64,000 nucleotides of DNA, from assembly GCA_017506865.1 (NCBI GenBank), contig JAFCMP010000525.1, positions 744,001 to 808,000 of the forward strand, written 5' to 3'. How positions within the stretch are numbered: position 1 is the stretch's first letter; each line of letters starts with the position of its first letter. The notes under the pieces were generated by a model that did no database searches, was not told the origin of the DNA, and saw only the letters and a list, made by a program, of their open reading frames with translations. This document shows positions 12,194-24,448 of the stretch, piece by piece. The DNA is from Tribonema minus (Eukaryota; Sar; Xanthophyceae; Tribonematales; Tribonemataceae). A program made the translations under genes and the position numbers.

Positions 12194-12898
12194 ATGGTGA
12201 GTTGAAAGCTTGGATTGCCGTTCACCAATCGCAGCGCTGCTCTCTGGATCCTTCAGGCTCGCCTTGAATGCAGAGAAACCAGTGCTCGCTGGATACATCC
12301 AGGCTCTACGCGGCGTGCAACGTATTATGCGTAGTTGGCATCGTCAATCTGCACCCGTTCCTGAGACATGTCAGATTGGCGCTGCTTGCACACCGCATCG
12401 GTCACTCCCGATCGCTGCAGCTTTGGTTCTCTCGGAGTCTGAGCGGTTTCGTGCTGTGCCTTTTTTTTCCAGGCTACGGGTGTCAGTGTCAACGATGCCG
12501 TGGTCACCCAGTTCAACAACTTCAAACTGAAGAAGGAACCGGACAACCACCGCTTCTACATCTACAAAATTTCCGACAACGGCGCCGAGATCGTCATCGA
12601 CCAATTTGGCACTCGGGAGAAGACCTACGACGACTTCGTCGCGTGCCTGCCTCCGAACGAGTGCCGTTACGGCCTCTTCGACTTGGAGTACACCACCAAG
12701 ACGGAGTCACGCCCCGTCGAAAAGCTGATCCTCATAGCGTGGACGCCAGATACCGCCAAAATCAAGAACAAGATGATGTACGCAGGCTCCAAGGATGCCC
12801 TCAAGTCGGCGCTCGTGGGCGTGGGGATCCACCTGCAGGCGACGGACGCATCCGAATTGGAGCTGCAGTACATCATCAACAGCGTCAGCCGCATCTAG
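12194..12898 (+). CDS. ADF: Actin-depolymerising factor / cofilin
   Basis: Exon 1 is only the start codon (12194-12196, ATG|GTGAGT). Exon 2 runs 12473-12898 after a T-rich tract ending TTTCCAG. The protein has 142 residues, normal for ADF/cofilin, and begins MATGVSVNDAVVTQFNNFKL, which matches the family start including a Ser near the N-terminus that can be a regulatory phosphosite. One ADF-homology domain fills the chain: KNPDN-type core strands, CRYGLFDLEYTT, KLILIAWTPDTAKIKNKMMY and the long actin-binding helix after MYAGSKDALKSAL. The family severs and depolymerises actin filaments in the cytoplasm. A first intron directly after the ATG is known in ADF genes of other eukaryotes, which supports the model. 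Confidence 0.95.
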
Positions 12899-15637
12899 GC
12901 AGCGGCGGCGGCAGCAGGGGGGGGAGGGAGAGTCACAGCATTTGCGTGGGGTGTGTGTTTGAGGGTAGATGTTGTTGGGGGGAGGGCAAGGGGACGAGGG
13001 GGTTGCGCCGCGAGCACGGCGCTGGTCGGCTGACCTTCGGTTGCCTTCAGCGAGTGCCCTCGGCGCTGGCGTGCCGCTGCTGCTGTTGCGGAGCGGTGCC
13101 ATCTAGCGTCTCTGCCGCAGCGCTGCCGCCGCCGCTGCTGCCGCCGCTGCGCCTCCCGCAGCGGCGGCGGCCCACGGCTCGCCTTGCGGAGGCGGCGATG
13201 GCGCACTCGTGGTGGGCGCCGCGCATGCACAAGAGCAGCGCGGCGGCGATTTCAGTGGCGTGTGCGTGTACAGACGACACAAAAGAGGGAAGGGCCCACG
13301 TCCATATCCTCGTGAGTGTGCGTTGCGATGCCGGTAATGTTACGCCGTCACATTCATGTACTCGAAGTACGAACGCCCCCGCGGTCAGCTTGTGTCACCG
13401 CCGCATCTTGCCGCTGCCCTGCTCCGTGCGACACCCTCCGCTGCTGTGCTTGCGTGCTATCGCGTGCCGCGCACACACTGCTGCTCGCTGCTGCCTGTTG
13501 AGCTTTGCAGCCCACTTCAAGGGGGTGACGTGCCGTCGTGCCGAACGCTGACGCCCACGGGATTGCCGGCGGTCGCTTCAGGAACAGGTGGGTGCTGCGT
13601 CAAACGCGCGCATGTCAGCGCGTCCATGGCGCATCAGTGCAGCGTACGCGTGCTGTCAGGGTCCTGATGGCTGCAGCATGTCGTCGTAGCCCTCTAGGGA
13701 ACGGCCGGCAGTTTCTGTTTGCCAGCACGATGCTGCGTTTTAGCAATCTGCCATCTGCGCCCAAGTGCTGCTGACCACTGGTGCGCGCTTGAGTGCGAGC
13801 CACACAGGTGAGCGCTGCTCGTGTGGTGCGGCGCGCTGTGGCGAAGGCCCTGCGCTTGGCTCCGCGGCGCCTCCATTGAACTGGGTATGCGTTTGAGTCA
13901 GACGTCTTGTCGCCGCAGCACGTCGAGGCCCTGCTACCGTGCAGATGCGCCTGTCGCGCGGGCGCATTGAGCGCTGTGCCCCTTCCTTCTCACGGCATTA
14001 ATCTCAAATCACAAGTGCGTCGAAGTACAAGATTAGTGTCACGCAAGCTAGCCGACTACCATCTGGGCTTCTCCCGCTTTAAGCACGAAGTGTTGTTGAT
14101 AAAAGGCATTGTTGGTGGCATAGAAGAGCGCAGGGCTCCTGCACTAAAAGCATGCGATGTGCCGCGGCATGCGTACAGCTAGCAACCCGCAAGCTGTCTG
14201 CAGTAGTGACTGTGAAAACGTCCCGATGGGCGCACGGCGCGGGCGTAACGCGCGTGCGCACCCGCCCTGCAGGTGACAGATCGAGACTGGCAGGCTCAGG
14301 TACGCACTGCCGTGGTCGTGGCAATTGCGACGTTGAAGTCACAGGTCGAGGCAGCCTGCGGCGGCGACTCCGAATGTAATACTGGCAGCGTGGGCTGAGC
14401 ACTGTGCGCTGTGTCTTTTCTTGAGATTGCTATGGTGGTGCTGGGTGTTGCAGCGCTGCATGGATCCTCCAGGCATCTGTACGCCTGATGAAGATGATAT
14501 TTTTCCGTGAATTCAGGTTAGTCAATCCGACTTGTTAATAGGGCGAACCTCGACTCAGTTCGGTTTTCATTAGGGCTGCCTTTGACTCAGATGTGGAGTG
14601 TGTTGGGAGAGGGAGTTGTCCATACGAACTGGTATGTTTTTGGTACCTGTGTATGACTGCACACAAGGGCCGCTGATGGCTTTGAGAGTTCCGGCCACAA
14701 TTTCGTCCACGGTAGCCATTGTACTGCTACGCTTCTTCGCCATGAAAGCGAGAAGAGTCAACTTCTTGGTACGTGCCAGATTCTTGCTGTTGTAGTGCGT
14801 GCACTTAAAAGGGGCAGATGCAAACTCCCCTGTGCAATGCGATGTCAATCAACGACGTGAATTCAATGTGTGCAGCCATAGCTAGCTCTGTGGACCGAAC
14901 GTGAGAAGCTGTACCTTGCGGCTGGGTGGCCGTCGGGGTTGCATGAGCGGCTTGTTGATGGTTTCATACCAGGACAGGACCATTGCCTGGATCAGTGAAC
15001 GTAGAAATCTGCTTATTGAGTCGATTCAAGCGCAAGGGCTCATGTTTGGGGCGATGGTGCTGCTGGCGGCAGCACTAGCACAAGTACGGCCACAACTGAC
15101 AGAACCCTGACCCCAAGGCAGTTGCGCCCTCTGGCAAGCACCATAGGACTGCCAGCGATGATGACCGCCATCAAGTGATCACACGCGCACACTGTCACAG
15201 CCCTGACAACCGCTGCATCATGCATGGACGACATGCAGCCGCCACACCATCACCACGCGCGGGCAAGGCGCGCAGACGAAGCACGCACAGCGACTGTTTG
15301 CAGAAGTAGCGTACATTTTGCCACATTGTGGCGTGCATGGGGCCGCGCGCGCCTGCGCGGAAAACTAACTTGCGCACGCGCGCGCGCGACGAGCGTCCGG
15401 TGCGGTGCGGCATTCTTGCGTAATGCCGCAGTCCATCATCTGTACATGTGTGTACTTGCAACGTGCGCCGCCGCCCGCAGCAGCGCCGCAGCAGCGTGCT
15501 CTAGCAGCAGCGCATGCGGCGCCGCAGCGTGCTCTGGCAGCAGCAGCAGCGGCGGCGGCAGCAGCGGCGGCGGCAGCAGCAGCGGCGGCGGCGGCAGCAG
15601 CAGCGGCGGCGGCGGCTGCGCCATCCCCCCCCCCTAA
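12899..15637. other. Intergenic stretch between ADF and NF-YC
   Basis: No supported gene. Open frames are present on both strands, for example a 92-codon minus frame at 14570-14848 with MATVDEIVAGTLKAISGP, but none could be tied to splice sites or a family. GC-rich simple sequence of Ala/Arg-coding type occurs around 13060-13230. A CAG/CGG triplet array lies at 15537-15620, just 3' of the NF-YC stop. Confidence 0.4.
15537..15620. repeat. GCA/GCG triplet microsatellite
   Basis: Imperfect (GCAGCAGCGGCGGCG)n array of about 80 bp, about 20 bp downstream of the NF-YC stop codon and followed by a C tract. Confidence 0.85.
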
Positions 15638-17263
15638 CTACTGTATGACCTCGACCAGGAAGTCAAACACGTCTGTCTTCTCAATTGCCTCCTGTATGTC
15701 CTCCTTGGTCAGCGTGCGCCGCTTGTTCTTCTCAGAGTATGCCCACGACCTGCGTGCGATGGCGGGCGCGCAATGATGCTCAGCACGCGCGACACAGCGA
15801 GCAAAAAAACATGATGGGACGCGCGATGACGCTCCGCGCGTGCGTATGTCCTTTTGCGTATGCTGGTACGTCGCACATGCGTGTGAGGCATGCAGCTCGC
15901 GGCAACTACGCTTGCTTGAGTGCTGCACTCATGACGGGCCCAGACAGTACGGGGAGAGAGGCACACAGGGTTAATTGCGGGGAAAGAGGAGAGGTGAGGG
16001 GGGGGGGGGGGGGGGAATGGGGGGGCAGCTGTGCAGCAGCGCCGGCGGCGATCTGCAGCCGTACATGTGGCGCATGTTTCGACGGCGGCGGGACTGTTGG
16101 TAGTGGCCTGCACATGGCGCATGCCATGGCATTACCGTTACGGGCGACGCGCCGGAGCGTCACCACCATCCGTACCTGAGCGTGAGCTCCAGTATGAACA
16201 TCTCGCACGCCTTTGCAAACAGCACGGGCGCCTCCGCGGATATCATCCTCACGTCCTCGTCGCTCTTCATGATGCGCTTTATCCGCGCCAGCTGCGCGGC
16301 ACAGGCGGTGGGGGGGAGGGGAGGGGAGGGGGATCGTGATCATCTGATGCAGCGCCTTTTGCGCAGTCACTGAATTAGGCGATCGTTCGTTGCCAACGGC
16401 GGAGCAAATTTGGCAAGCCAGGCAGACGCATGTGCTTCACGGCGATGGCCGAACTGCGCTGGGAGAGGGACGTGAGGCAGCTGCCGGTCGTGGTGTCGAG
16501 CCCAACAGCCCGGCACCAATTGCAGAGCGTTTGCCAACATGCACGGCCCAAGTTTTTGAAGTACTTCAAAGCTCACAAGCTCGAGGTCGAGGCACAATGC
16601 TTCACAGCACATTGGGCGGCTTCTGGGCAGGGAAAACACTAGGCAAAGCTCTGCAAGACAAGCATGCGTCGTATTCGCTGTGCTCACCGGCAGATCGTTG
16701 TGAACTTTGAACGCCTGCTCAGTACTGATCTCCAGCACCTCCATCTGCAGACGAGGATGTCGATATGGCACCGTGTCAGTCGTCGTTAATGCGTCACAAC
16801 GACAAACAGTGCGCTCTCTGCCATCATTGGCTGCAACTTTTGCAGTGATTTGGTGCCGCAAGCTCAGCAGCAGCATCGGCCATTGCAAAGCGAGAATGTC
16901 GACGCTGCTAAGACTGATTCCATGTGTCACTGAGACGACACCACACGTTCACAGCTGCAGGATCCGTATCGCAGCATCAGTCTGCTGTGCCAAAACCTCG
17001 TCGATCCTACAGCGCACGCCTATCAAAAGTTCGAAAACGAGAAGGCGTCAAGGCAACCATGACCATGCAGATACTTCAGTGACTACGGCACAAGACACAC
17101 AGCGAGCGCTGCAACATCAAGTGCGTAGCAGCACCCCGATGCAGAGGTGGTTTGTGGTCCTCGCCTCCTGCATCTGCTCCCCCCAGAACTGCGCCAGGCC
17201 GGCGTGCAGGTTGGCGAGGAAGGCTGGGCTGTCCACGGCAGAGGCATCCCCATCACCCTGCAT
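15638..17263 (-). CDS. NFYC: NF-YC (HAP5) histone-fold subunit of the CCAAT-binding factor
   Basis: Four exons: 17263-17165, 16744-16688, 16291-16176 and 15749-15638, about 127 residues. Exon 1 contains [17 protein letters not shown], exon 2 ends [11 protein letters not shown], exon 3 begins [20 protein letters not shown] and ends MFILELTLR, exon 4 reads [19 protein letters not shown] and ends [11 protein letters not shown]. This is the full conserved core of NF-YC: the QFW motif, the LPLARIK basic segment and the complete histone fold. The family pairs with NF-YB and then NF-YA to bind CCAAT boxes in the nucleus. Junctions 2-3 and 3-4 are GT-AG and in phase. Exon 1 to 2 fits best with a GC donor (CAGGAG|GCGAGG); a GT donor about 24 bp further on would add eight residues. 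The protein has almost nothing beyond the core, unlike the long tails of animal NF-YC. Confidence 0.93.
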
Positions 17264-17433
17264 GGCGTTGCCGCGCTTCTCAGATCTCGGCAACTGCCTC
17301 TCTAGAACGCCTCCACGTGTGTGCCTCAGGCAGGAGGAGCTTTAGGGCTGTAGCTGCAATGATCCAAGTAGGGCTTGGCTCGAAAAATCTTGGCTTGTGA
17401 TCGAAGTCTTGGTGGCGTTAGTCCGCTGCTGCC

Positions 17434-20299
17434 ATGCCCTCTCGCCATGCCGCAGTGGTGGCGGGGGCCCTGATAGTGTGCCTGCTGGCCGTCACCGCAG
17501 CAGCGCTGTCGACGGATCAGGCGTTCGCCCAGGCGGACAAGAATCACAACGGCAGCTTAGACAAGGGAGAGTTTGCAGCCTTCGCTGAGCGCTTGCAGGC
17601 ACAGATAGCCTCTGTGCTAGGCAATGGGGAGGGCGCTGCAGCGAAATTGGATTCTGCAGGTGGCGGATCCTTGGGCGTGCCAACGTGGCTGGCGGGGGGT
17701 CCAGGGTTTTGGGGAGGATTTGTCAGCGGCGTAGGCATGATCATCGCCACTGAGATCGGGGACAAGACGTTCTTCATCGCTGCGATTATGGCGATGCAGT
17801 ACTCCCGGATGCTGGTATTCGCTGGCGCCATCACCGCATTAGCCATTATGACAGTTTTATCGGCGGCGCTGGGGTTTGCGTTGCCCAACATACTGCCACG
17901 GGAGTACACGCATTACGCGGGAGCGGTGAGTCCTAGATGTGTCGTCGTGCTCTTACTTTGCAGTTGTTGGCAGGTTTTGCAAGCGTCAGCTTGCGCTCAT
18001 GAGTGATGGTACTTTTCCTGAGCTGTCAGGCCCAAGCATCATATCGTATAGTTCGCACCAGTGCAGAAGCTGCACCTGCTGCTGCAGGCGTCCGCGTTCT
18101 CTGCGTCTGCTGCGCCCGCCGTTGTCAGTCTACTGCTGCATGTGATTCCCACAATGAAGAGGTGCATTGATATAGGTATGTGCAACACACAGCACACGGT
18201 GCTGCCAGCTGGCAGCATGTGCTAACCGGTGACCCTGCCGCAGTTGTTGACACTGCAGACACGAATACACGAGAGTTTAATGTCTGTGACCAGAAATGTG
18301 TGTTTCTACCGAGGCAGCTGAAGTTGTCCGGACGACAGCGGCTGCGGTCATTAAGTTACAGCAGCCGCTGGTGTCATCGAGATGACAGCAAGTTGCGCTC
18401 AAGGCAGTAGTGCTCAGCTTGGGCAGTAGCTGGCCATGGGAGAATGTATATGACTCCAGTCGCTCGTCCTGACTGAAACCAGCACATCTGGTGTCTTGAG
18501 TTGCAACTCAAGATGCGAATCCTCTGATTCTGGCTGCTACACTGCACGTCCACGCCCTAGAACAGCAGCCGTTGCCGAACGAGGGAAGCCAGAGCTGAAT
18601 GAATCACAATTTTAACGTCCACATGACAATGCACAGTGCTAAAACCCAAACTACCCCCCCTTCCTCCCCGCCACTGCCCCATCGATCAAACGTGCAGCTG
18701 CTATTCCTGTACTTTGGAGTAAAGATGCTCAAGGAGGGGTTTGAGGCTGACGACGGGGGGCCATCGGAGGAGCTGGCGGAAGTGGAACAGGAGCTCATGC
18801 TCAAGCGGAACGCTGACGAGGGGGACGTGGAGCAGACCCCGCACAGCGGGAACGGCGGCGGCGGCGCCAAGAGCGATGGGCACAAAAAGTGAGCGCATCA
18901 TGGCATACATGTGCATCCAGTACTGCTATTCGATGTTGCCACTGCACTTTCAATTCTGTAACTGAGGTCTCTGTACATCAGCACATGTATCAATATTGAC
19001 GGCGCATCTTTGAAGTAGACTGGCACACACCCTTCACGTGCAACAGCAATCGTAATAACCACTTCATCGCGCGCAGAACATGAGCTGCATGCAAAGGATC
19101 AGCAGGTGATACTGGTGGCAGACGCTGCTGCAAGTGCGAGCAGCCACCTGCGGGAATCGCCATAGAGGTCACGTTACGAGCGCCCTTATTTCAAGCAGAG
19201 CGCCAAGGAGCTTCGACAGACAAGTGCACCAGAGATCACATCACCAGGCGACACCAATACGTGTCATGTGCCGCGTGTCATGTCCGGTATGCATGTATGC
19301 ATCTGTAGGTTTGTGTACGGCAGAGATCGCCCTCGAGCGGGGCGCACGACATGGTCTGGGGGAGGCTGCCGCTACTGGCACCGCTTCCTTGCGGCTGTGG
19401 TGCGCGAGGTGGGACCAGGCCTGTGCGGTGATGCTTAGGAACCGCATTCGCTAGGGTTAGGGTTAGGGTCAGGGCCGGGGCAGATGACCAGCGAGAACGG
19501 CCACCTCTGCACACCTTCTAGCCGGTGCTGCTCCATCATGCATTGGCAGTGCCATATGTGTCGGCAGCTGTCGACAGGCCCCCGTCTGCAGCCCTGCAGC
19601 CTTTGCCGGCCGCGCGGGATGCGCTGCGCCGCCATGTGTACTTTGCGGACCGATGGCGAGCTGCGCAAGCCACCTGCGTGCTCTGCAGCCAGTTGCAGCC
19701 GCCACCGCAGTGCGCCATCCTCAAATGTCATGATCAGTGCTCAATACTTGTACCGTGCGTTGTCTCCTCTATGGACCCCCATTTCTCATCGGGTCAGGCA
19801 GCGCTGCAGTCGCGTCATCCTCACGTTGTCGTCAGTGCTCGACGGCCTGTGGCGGCGGCGGCGGCGCGCTCGACGACAAGGACGCGCTCTCCTACCTTGC
19901 AACGCACCATGCCAAATTCACCATCTGTCGCATGTCAGCATGTCATCAACGCTCAACGCCCTCGCGCCGCACGACGCCCCCTCCTCTCGCAGCGGCGGCG
20001 GCGGCGCCGGCGGCGGCGCCGACAAGAAGGACGCGTGGGGCGTCTTCTCGCAGGGCCTCACGCTCACGTTCCTGGCGGAGTGGGGCGACCGCTCGCAGAT
20101 CGCGACCATTGCGCTGGCGGCGGCCAAGGACGTCGTCGGCGTGACCGTGGGCGGCATCCTGGGGCACTCGCTCTGCACGGGGATGGCGGTGGTGGGGGGG
20201 CGGCTGCTCGCGGCGCGCATCTCGGAGCGCACGGTGCACCTTGTGGGTGGGGGGCTTTTCCTGGTGTTCGGCTTGCATTCGCTCATCTTCGGGCTGTGA
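17434..20299 (+). CDS. GDT1: GDT1/TMEM165 (UPF0016) family cation transporter with lumenal EF-hand
   Basis: Exons 17434-17925, 18698-18888 and 19939-20299 join in phase to 347 residues. Residues 1-25 are a signal peptide (VVAGALIVCLLAVTAAA). Residues 35-46 (DKNHNGSLDKGE) are a perfect 12-residue EF-hand loop with D1, N3, N5, D9 and E12. The first UPF0016 repeat carries the signature TEIGDKTFF near 106-114, and the second carries AEWGDRSQIATIALAA near 274-289; the paired acidic motifs form the cation site. A hydrophilic acidic and Gly-rich linker separates them. Known members exchange Ca2+ or Mn2+ for H+ in Golgi or plastid membranes. The signal peptide without a clear transit peptide favours the secretory pathway. 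If exon 2 were not spliced, a TGA at 18890 would remove the second repeat. Intron 2 holds a telomere-like tract. Confidence 0.92.
19451..19480. repeat. Telomere-like TTAGGG tract in GDT1 intron 2
   Basis: The run reads CTAGGG, TTAGGG, TTAGGG, TCAGGG, with no neighbouring protein-coding signal. Confidence 0.85.
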
Positions 20300-20450
20300 T
20301 CGGAGTGGAGCTGATGCTGTCTGTACTGACAGAGCGCCCCGGCAGCGCCCGCCTGGCGCCAGCGGGGGTTGAGGGGGTTGGGGGGGGGGGGGGCTGTGTG
20401 TGCGGTGGAGTGGGGGGCCGTTTGTCGCCCACAATGTGCTGTGCACTGTG

Positions 20451-20456
20451 AATAAA
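20451..20456 (+). terminator. Polyadenylation signal of the GDT1 gene
   Basis: A canonical AATAAA lies about 150 bp downstream of the GDT1 stop codon, in a 3' untranslated region with a long G tract. No other gene end lies nearby on this strand. Confidence 0.6.
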
Positions 20457-20763
20457 AACTGTCTATTACTTGCGTGGTCTTCGTTGGCGGCGGCGGTGGC
20501 AAGCCGGGCTGGATCGGAACGGTGTGCGACGTTGCAGTGCATGCACTTCAGAAAGCATATGCACGAATGATTCATGAAATCAATGCTGCGTGTGTTGGCT
20601 ACTGCTTGTCTCGTCGTTTGCAGGCACGCTGCTAACAGTACACAACTGCCAATGATAGGCTTCTTATGGTCTAGTCGTTTGCTGGGCAGATCATTAGTGC
20701 ATGTGACTCGCCTGCTGCAAACTTGAACAAAAAGTGCGAAGTCTCTCACTTGTAGTAAAGCCG

Positions 20764-22993
20764 ATGAGGGTGTTAGTGCCTCTGCTTGCCTGTGCCTCGG
20801 CGCCAGTAGCATGGTCCTTCGTGCAGCAAGGCTCACCTTTAAGTGCAACTCTGGCGACATCACGGACCTGCATGAGCTTATCAGCAGAGCAGACTCGGCG
20901 TGGAGTGCTTCAGGGAGCCGTCAAAGGAGCCACAGTGTTTGCGGCTGCAATTGCGATATCGTGAGCAACTGCATGACTAGTGCTGCGTCGTTCTTCCAGG
21001 TTCATCTATCCAGCTTGCCTATATGCAGGACGACTTCAACTCGAACATCCACTTTTGTGATTATTCGCTTCGTGCACCTGCAACACTACCCATGATCCGC
21101 TGAAAGAACTGCATGCAAAATGCAACTGATGGCGATATCTGGTGTCAATATAGTGGGTTTGTGTTTGAGAATCTTGCACAAAAGCCTTCAGCCAGCACGT
21201 GCATGCACGCACCTGACGCCAGCTGCACATCCCTCATGCTACTGGAACCGCCAATGAATACGTTCAAAGAGAACGAGACCTCAATCAGCATCTGATGCTT
21301 GAATGTCACGGCGCCTGTTAGCCATATCAAGCAAGCTCAAACATGTCAGACGCATGCATTCGCTGCAGTGGGTTTTCGCCAGACAGCAAGTGGGGCAGGG
21401 CAGGCAACCTGCCACCATGTAAATAGAAATAAAAAGGCGAACTCCTCGGTCAGCTTCTGAACATCAATTGCCACGACATTTGTCGTCCAAATGCAAACGT
21501 GCAGGTCGCCTGCATTTGCCGCAGTGGGAGAGGGCAACCTACCAGATGAGGCGTATGCGTTTCTCAAGCTGATCCAGCTGCAGAAGGACTGGGCGGCGAT
21601 AGGTGAGCGTTGCTGAGCACTGTTGCTGCTGCTGCCGACATCGGCCTGAGGAGAGTTGCTGGTCATCTGATGCGTGCAGGCCCATCAGTAGCATCAATGG
21701 CAGTGTGTGCAGGCAACAGGCGCGTTTTCGTGCACCACCACTTGCAGCAGCACATAACATGAGTACGCTGTAGCGCACATTGAAGACAGAGGGCAAGTAT
21801 CGCCGTCTGTCACTGTCACTCTTGTTTTCATCGTCCAACATCAGCGCTGCAGTGTCATCCCAGACCCTGTGCTGACGCGCCGCGGGCAGGCGGTCTCTGC
21901 CAGAGCGCTGCTGCCTCACGTGAACGCATGGCGGGCCGCCTGACCGCCGCTAGCGCATGGGCGCATTGAGATCGGTGTTGATTCATGGAATTGCTCTCGC
22001 CAGTTAGCGATGATGTTCGTCGTGCACATGTTCTGGGTCAGCGCTCAGCAAACTCAAGATGGGGCGCGCAGTGCGGGGGTAGGGTTAGGGGTAGGGCTCA
22101 GGCTAGTAAGTCATCACGGTACGCCGCGCTGCCGCGCGCTCTCGCCAGCGACGTGGCAGCTTGATGCGCGAGGCATTCCATCACAGCGTCATGTTTCACA
22201 TGCGGCGCGCGCAGGCAAGACGGTGCGGGAGCGGGAGGACGTCGCCGGCGACGAGTGGCAGAATGTGCAGCTGTACCTGCGCAAGATGTACCAGGTGCGT
22301 TTTCGTCAATCTCTGTGTGCTTCGGCTGCGAGCGCCGGTCTCCGATGGCCGCACGCGTTGCGGGTGTGGACGGAGGCGTCGGTGCTGTATGCAGCGAGGT
22401 CATTAACTGTTGAAGCTGCGCGGCGGACAGCATCTGGACAGGACGCGGCGCATCGAAGCGGTGTGGCGGTGTGAATTTTGCGCTCGCAATGACCCCGCTG
22501 GCGATGGTGGCATACGCAGGTGCTTGAGCTACCTGCAGAGAGTCTGCGCAGCGCCGCACAGGTCTCCGCTATGAGGCTGTGCTGTGCTGTGCAGCATCAC
22601 CTCGGTACTGGCGCGTTTGCGTCATGCAGCGCGCAGCTCATGCCGCTGCAGAGGGGCTGCCCTTGCAGAGTCCTTGCTCTTTGAGCTGTGAGCCTCTCGC
22701 GCTGGCGCACAAGCCCCCGGTCGCGCTCACGCCGCTGACGCGCGCCGCCGCCCCGCTTCACCAACCGCTCTGCGCAGCAAGGCGAGGAGCTCAAGGGCAT
22801 GGCCAAGGGTTTCGCGGAGCCGAAGCGCGCGCAGGCGCTAGCGCTGGTGGAGGCCGTCAGGGCGGAGGCGCGCGCCGCCGACAAGCCCGCCGGCGCGCGC
22901 GACCGCGACGCCTTCCTCGCCGCGCAGCGCAGCATCGAGGCCAAGATCGGGGAGTTTGTGGACTTGTTCCAGGACGTTCCTGACGAGCTCTGA
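20764..22993 (+). CDS. Thylakoid-lumen protein, PsbQ'/Psb31-like extrinsic photosystem II subunit
   Basis: Exons 20764-20960, 21505-21602, 22215-22294 and 22778-22993 join in phase to 196 residues. The leader has three parts: a signal peptide (MRVLVPLLACASAPVAWS) with Phe directly after the likely cleavage site, the mark of complex red-lineage plastids; a Ser/Thr-rich transit segment; then a twin-arginine signal, RRGVLQGAVKGATVFAAAIA, ending SSPAFA before AVGEGNLPDEA. The mature part of about 120 residues is all helical with EWQNVQLYLRKMYQ, KGMAKGFAEPKRAQAL and a C-terminal IEAKIGEFVDLFQDVPDEL, consistent with a four-helix bundle. Known PsbQ'/Psb31 proteins bind the lumenal face of photosystem II and stabilise oxygen evolution. 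Assignment to that family is inference from the leader, size and helical layout. An in-frame ATG at 20734 is an alternative start. Confidence 0.8.
22076..22104. repeat. Telomere-like tract in intron 2 of the lumen-protein gene
   Basis: TAGGGTTAGGGGTAGGG and a following CTCAGG variant, a short degenerate array about 110 bp before the exon 3 acceptor. Confidence 0.75.
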
Positions 22994-24448
22994 TGCCAGC
23001 GCGCATGTGCGGAGGATGTGGCGAGTGCGGCGGTGTGGCAGCGCTCGCGCGTGCGCGCTTGAGGGAGGCGAGAGGGGGAATGGCTGGCGCACGGAAGGGG
23101 GGGCTTACGGGGTGGGTGGCGCGTTGTGAAGAAGGGGCGCAGGGGGGTAGGGGGGCGGGAGGGGGGCACATGGAGCGATGGCGCGTGGCGGTTTGCGGCG
23201 CGTTCGCTCACGCAGCACATGGATGTTGCGATCATCAGCAGCGCCCAGGCAGCGGCTGGGGTGCGCTGGGCGGCTCGGCTCCACGATAGAGTCTTGCAAT
23301 TACGCGGCGATTACGAGGCATTTGCAGGCACGGTTTTTACACAGGCACACACATTTGAAGCACAGCATTTACTGAGGCACATAAATGGCAGTCGCGCGCT
23401 GCATGGACTTTTGTTGTGTGTGTGTGTGTCTGCCTGTCCGCATCATCCCCGTGCACATTCCACGCGCTGCGCACTTTCGGCGACCCCATGTGATGCGTGT
23501 GCACACTGTCTTCAATGCCATTTGTTTGGTGTGCAGTGGTAGCATTTGTCTGCTAATTTCCAAGCCAGCACTCGTCAAGTCTGGGGGTGGTCGCTCGAGC
23601 CGCAGTGATCCACCCCCGCCAAGACCTTTGCGAGTATGCCTGCCAGTGGCGACATTGATACGTATGTGTTTCACGGAGAAAGCGCCGGCAATGCACATTC
23701 GCTGACCCCCCCTTCCCGCCAAACAAAGGCTCCCACTCGGCCCTCGTAAAGTCCACATGGCGCTGAAAAGATGCGCGCCGTGTTGCAGGGTATACAAGCG
23801 ACAGCAAGCATATACGTGTGAGGCCGCCCTGGCCCCTGTCAGTGAAGTTGACCGCCGTCCCATGGCTTCGCGGGCATGCGCAAATGTGCGCAGATGGTGT
23901 GTCGAGCCGCCAACAACAGCCCTACCTAGGGCTTCGGCGCCCGCCACAGTGTGTCTGATCCCCTACATACTCCGTGTCTTGTACATTTCACGTACATTCA
24001 TCAACGGAATGCCGCCTTTCGCGCGGCGCTGTGCAGCGCTGTCGCTCTTGGAAACTGCGACACCGGCCTGGTCCTGACCCTGGCATCACTGCATTACGCC
24101 GCAAGTGGCAGCACGGCGCTGCGTCACTGCATGCACCACCTCCGTCCGCCCCCCCCTCCTTCTCTGCCACTTCCACTTCCGCTGCGCGAGCGGCAGCGCT
24201 CAAAGTGAGTGCGAGGGGGGGGCGACGTGCTCTGGCAACAAGGCGGCGCTTCGCAGCGTGGCACTTCTGATGGACGCCGTCCACTGTCACCGTACGCACA
24301 CCCGCTTAGGGTACCCTTCTCCGCCACTTCGACTTCCGCTAGCACGAGCGGGGTGCTCACAAGGCGCGGCTGCAGCACTGGCGGGAAGGCAGGGTCTGCA
24401 GCAGCCGCCGCGGCGCGCTCTGGTCGCGCATGCCGTCAAACACCAGCG
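22994..24448. other. Intergenic stretch before the histone deacetylase 3' end
   Basis: No supported gene. It contains poly-G tracts (23093-23170) and the repeats listed at 24120-24510. Open frames on both strands are of low-complexity type. Confidence 0.4.

Noticed and set aside
20734..20763. Upstream start for the lumen protein
   Set aside because: It adds ten residues including two basic ones before the hydrophobic core. The start at 20764 gives a more typical signal peptide, although the earlier start cannot be excluded.
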